Of a DNA stretch of 7,284 nt, positions 6,811-7,284 are shown piece after piece. Source of the DNA: an uncultured Chloroflexota bacterium (GTDB taxonomy: Bacteria > Chloroflexota > Chloroflexia > Thermomicrobiales > UBA6265); the NCBI GenBank assembly GCA_937901745.1, contig CALGSZ010000025.1, positions 1 through 7,284 of the forward strand, given 5' to 3'. The translations under genes were made by a program, and so were the position numbers. Every line of letters starts with the position of its first letter. The first letter of the stretch is position 1. The notes under the pieces are model-generated. The model had not been told where the DNA came from. It did not search any database and was given only the letters and a program-made list of their open reading frames with translations.

Positions 6811-7086
6811 ATGATGGTGCTCGTGTTGGAGCGCGTGCCGGCGAGCTTGCGGGGGGAGCTGACACGCTGGCTCTTGGAGCCGCGAACGGGGGTGTTCGTG
6901 GGGCGAGTCTCGGCGATGGTACGGGATCGTCTGTGGGAGAAGGTGTGCCTCAGCCTCAAGGGGCGGGAGGGCGGTATCCTGATCTACAGCACCGATACCG
7001 AGCAGGGCTTTGCAGTGCGCAGCCACGGCGAGACGAGTCGTGAACTCGTAGACTTCGACGGGCTTGTCTTGATCCGCATCCCGTAA
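6811..7086 (+). CDS. cas2: CRISPR adaptation protein Cas2, type I-E
   Basis: Central dimer of the Cas1-Cas2 integration complex; in type I-E it has a structural role in holding and measuring the protospacer. The product is 91 residues, near the 94 of E. coli Cas2. Recognisable blocks are VLVLERVPASLRGELTRWLL (3-22), EPRTGVFVGRVSAMVRDRLW (23-42), a strand pair around GGILIYSTDTEQGF (54-67) and the C-terminal VDFDGLVLIRIP (80-91), which is the strand that swaps onto the partner and contacts Cas1. Two start codons in tandem (6811 and 6814) cannot be separated by sequence; either gives the same fold. No strong Shine-Dalgarno lies at normal distance, and the gap to cas1 is three bases, so translation is probably coupled to cas1. 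The last codons and stop form the left arm and loop of a hairpin at the array border. Confidence 0.96.
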   Translation: MMVLVLERVPASLRGELTRWLLEPRTGVFVGRVSAMVRDRLWEKVCLSLKGREGGILIYSTDTEQGFAVRSHGETSRELVDFDGLVLIRIP

Positions 7087-7095
7087 TGATGCGGA
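7073..7095. promoter_or_regulatory. Perfect 8-bp inverted repeat across the cas2 stop codon
   Basis: Left arm TCCGCATC (7073-7080) and right arm GATGCGGA (7088-7095) are exact reverse complements around a 7-base loop (CCGTAAT) that contains the first bases of the cas2 stop. The right arm sits within the 19 bases before the first repeat. There is no T-run after it, so it is not a typical intrinsic terminator. It could be an RNA hairpin protecting or pausing the message at the cas-array junction, an operator, or a structure seen by the integrase or a host factor. The inverted repeat is directly visible; its role is unknown. Confidence 0.6.
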
Positions 7096-7105
7096 AATTG
7101 GAAGT
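7087..7105 (+). promoter_or_regulatory. Very short CRISPR leader region
   Basis: These 19 bases lie between the cas2 stop and the first repeat. The strand and form of the repeat (CCCC stem first, GAACCG end last) place the leader on this side, so the leader is either this short or extends back into the cas2 coding sequence. It is less GC-rich than its surroundings, with GGAAATTGGAAG. I see no convincing -35/-10 promoter and no match to the IHF consensus used in the E. coli leader. The array may be transcribed by read-through from the cas operon. Confidence 0.5.
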
Positions 7106-7134
7106 GTTGTCCCCACGTGCGTGGGGGTGAACCG
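7106..7134 (+). repeat. CRISPR repeat 1 (leader-proximal)
   Basis: A 29-base repeat with stem arms CCCCAC (7111-7116) and GTGGGG (7121-7126), loop GTGC, and handle GTGAACCG (7127-7134). The predicted Cas6e cut lies between 7126 and 7127. It is identical to repeats 2 and 3. Confidence 0.96.
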
Positions 7135-7167
7135 CAGCAACCTGCCGCGCTCACTGGTGAGCCGGTA

Positions 7168-7196
7168 GTTGTCCCCACGTGCGTGGGGGTGAACCG
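7168..7196 (+). repeat. CRISPR repeat 2
   Basis: Identical to repeat 1 over all 29 bases. It follows the 33-base spacer 1 and precedes the 32-base spacer 2. The stem arms are at 7173-7178 and 7183-7188, and the handle is at 7189-7196. Confidence 0.96.
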
Positions 7197-7228
7197 GCGA
7201 CGGGCTCGGTGGCGGGCCTCAAGGGCGA

Positions 7229-7257
7229 GTTGTCCCCACGTGCGTGGGGGTGAACCG
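7229..7257 (+). repeat. CRISPR repeat 3
   Basis: Identical to repeats 1 and 2 over all 29 bases. The stem arms are at 7234-7239 and 7244-7249, and the handle is at 7250-7257. The spacer after it runs off the window. Confidence 0.96.
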
Positions 7258-7284
7258 TGGGCTGGCTGAGCGTGTTCGACGAAA

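Larger units (their letters stand above)
7106..7284 (+). CRISPR. Type I-E CRISPR array, first three repeats (continues beyond window)
   Basis: Three identical 29-base repeats start at 7106, 7168 and 7229, giving periods of 62 and 61. They match the I-E repeat pattern: CCCCAC/GTGGGG stem, GTGC loop and GAACCG terminus. Spacer 1 is 7135-7167 (33 bases), spacer 2 is 7197-7228 (32 bases), and spacer 3 begins at 7258 and is cut at 27 bases. The bases before each repeat (T, A, A) and after each (C, G, T) differ, which fixes the repeat at 29. Cas6e is expected to cut after the stem, leaving the 8-base 5' handle GUGAACCG. The array lies on the same strand as the cas genes and directly after cas2. With no repeat degeneration seen, this looks like the leader-proximal end; total length is unknown. 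Confidence 0.97.

Noticed and set aside
7068..7075. TTGATC as half of an IHF site in the leader
   Set aside because: The other half of the IHF consensus is absent at the required spacing and the flanks are GC-rich.
7064..7092. Possible array promoter with TTGTCT or TTGATC as -35 and TAATGA or TGATGC as -10
   Set aside because: The -10 candidates match the consensus poorly and spacings are not right for the better hexamers; nothing stronger than background in this composition.
5344..7140. Long open frame on the minus strand (598 codons) opposite cas6e, cas1, cas2 and the first repeat
   Set aside because: It lies antisense to three genes with clear family motifs and complete catalytic residues, shows no family resemblance, and begins in translated repeat sequence (FTPTHVG), a common artefact of I-E repeats. 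Long antisense frames are expected in GC-rich DNA.

Overview
The window holds nearly all of a type I-E (Cascade) CRISPR-Cas locus on the + strand. In order it contains the 3' part of cas3, then cse1 (casA), cse2 (casB), cas7e (casC), cas5e (casD), cas6e (casE), cas1 and cas2, and finally the start of a CRISPR array that runs off the right edge. Every gene was called from family motifs read in the translation and from the gene order, which is diagnostic for subtype I-E. No gene falls outside the system, and no stretch longer than 40 bases between genes is unexplained.

The DNA is strongly GC-rich with a G/C-ending codon bias throughout. Most genes have purine-rich Shine-Dalgarno sites. The form of Cas6e, Cas1 and Cas2 resembles that seen in high-GC bacteria such as Actinomycetota or Chloroflexota more than Enterobacteria. 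That taxonomic guess is weak, and no 16S or other marker is present.

Layout. Bases 2-1018: the C-terminal 338 residues of Cas3, with helicase motifs V and VI and the C-terminal domain; its HD nuclease and first helicase lobe lie to the left of the window. Bases 1005-5823: the five Cascade subunits, packed with overlaps of 14, 29 and 17 bases and gaps of 16 and 4. Bases 5863-7086: the adaptation pair cas1-cas2, after a 39-base gap, the largest in the locus. Bases 7087-7105: only 19 bases between the cas2 stop and the first repeat. Bases 7106-7284: three identical 29-base repeats, two full spacers (33 and 32 bases) and one cut spacer.

How it works together (known for the family): Cas1-Cas2 insert new spacers at the leader end. 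The array transcript is cut by Cas6e below the repeat hairpin. Cse1, Cse2, Cas7, Cas5 and Cas6e assemble on the crRNA as Cascade, which recruits Cas3 to unwind and degrade target DNA. Catalytic residues visible in Cas1, Cas6e and the Cas3 helicase motifs are present, so the system looks intact as far as it can be seen.

The system type is well known. The parts most worth a second look are at the cas2-array junction: a perfect 8-bp inverted repeat straddling the cas2 stop codon, and a leader so short that its signals must either be minimal or lie inside cas2. A His-His arrangement at the Cas6e active site, an Ala/Gly/Arg-rich insert in Cas7 and a self-complementary first spacer are smaller points.
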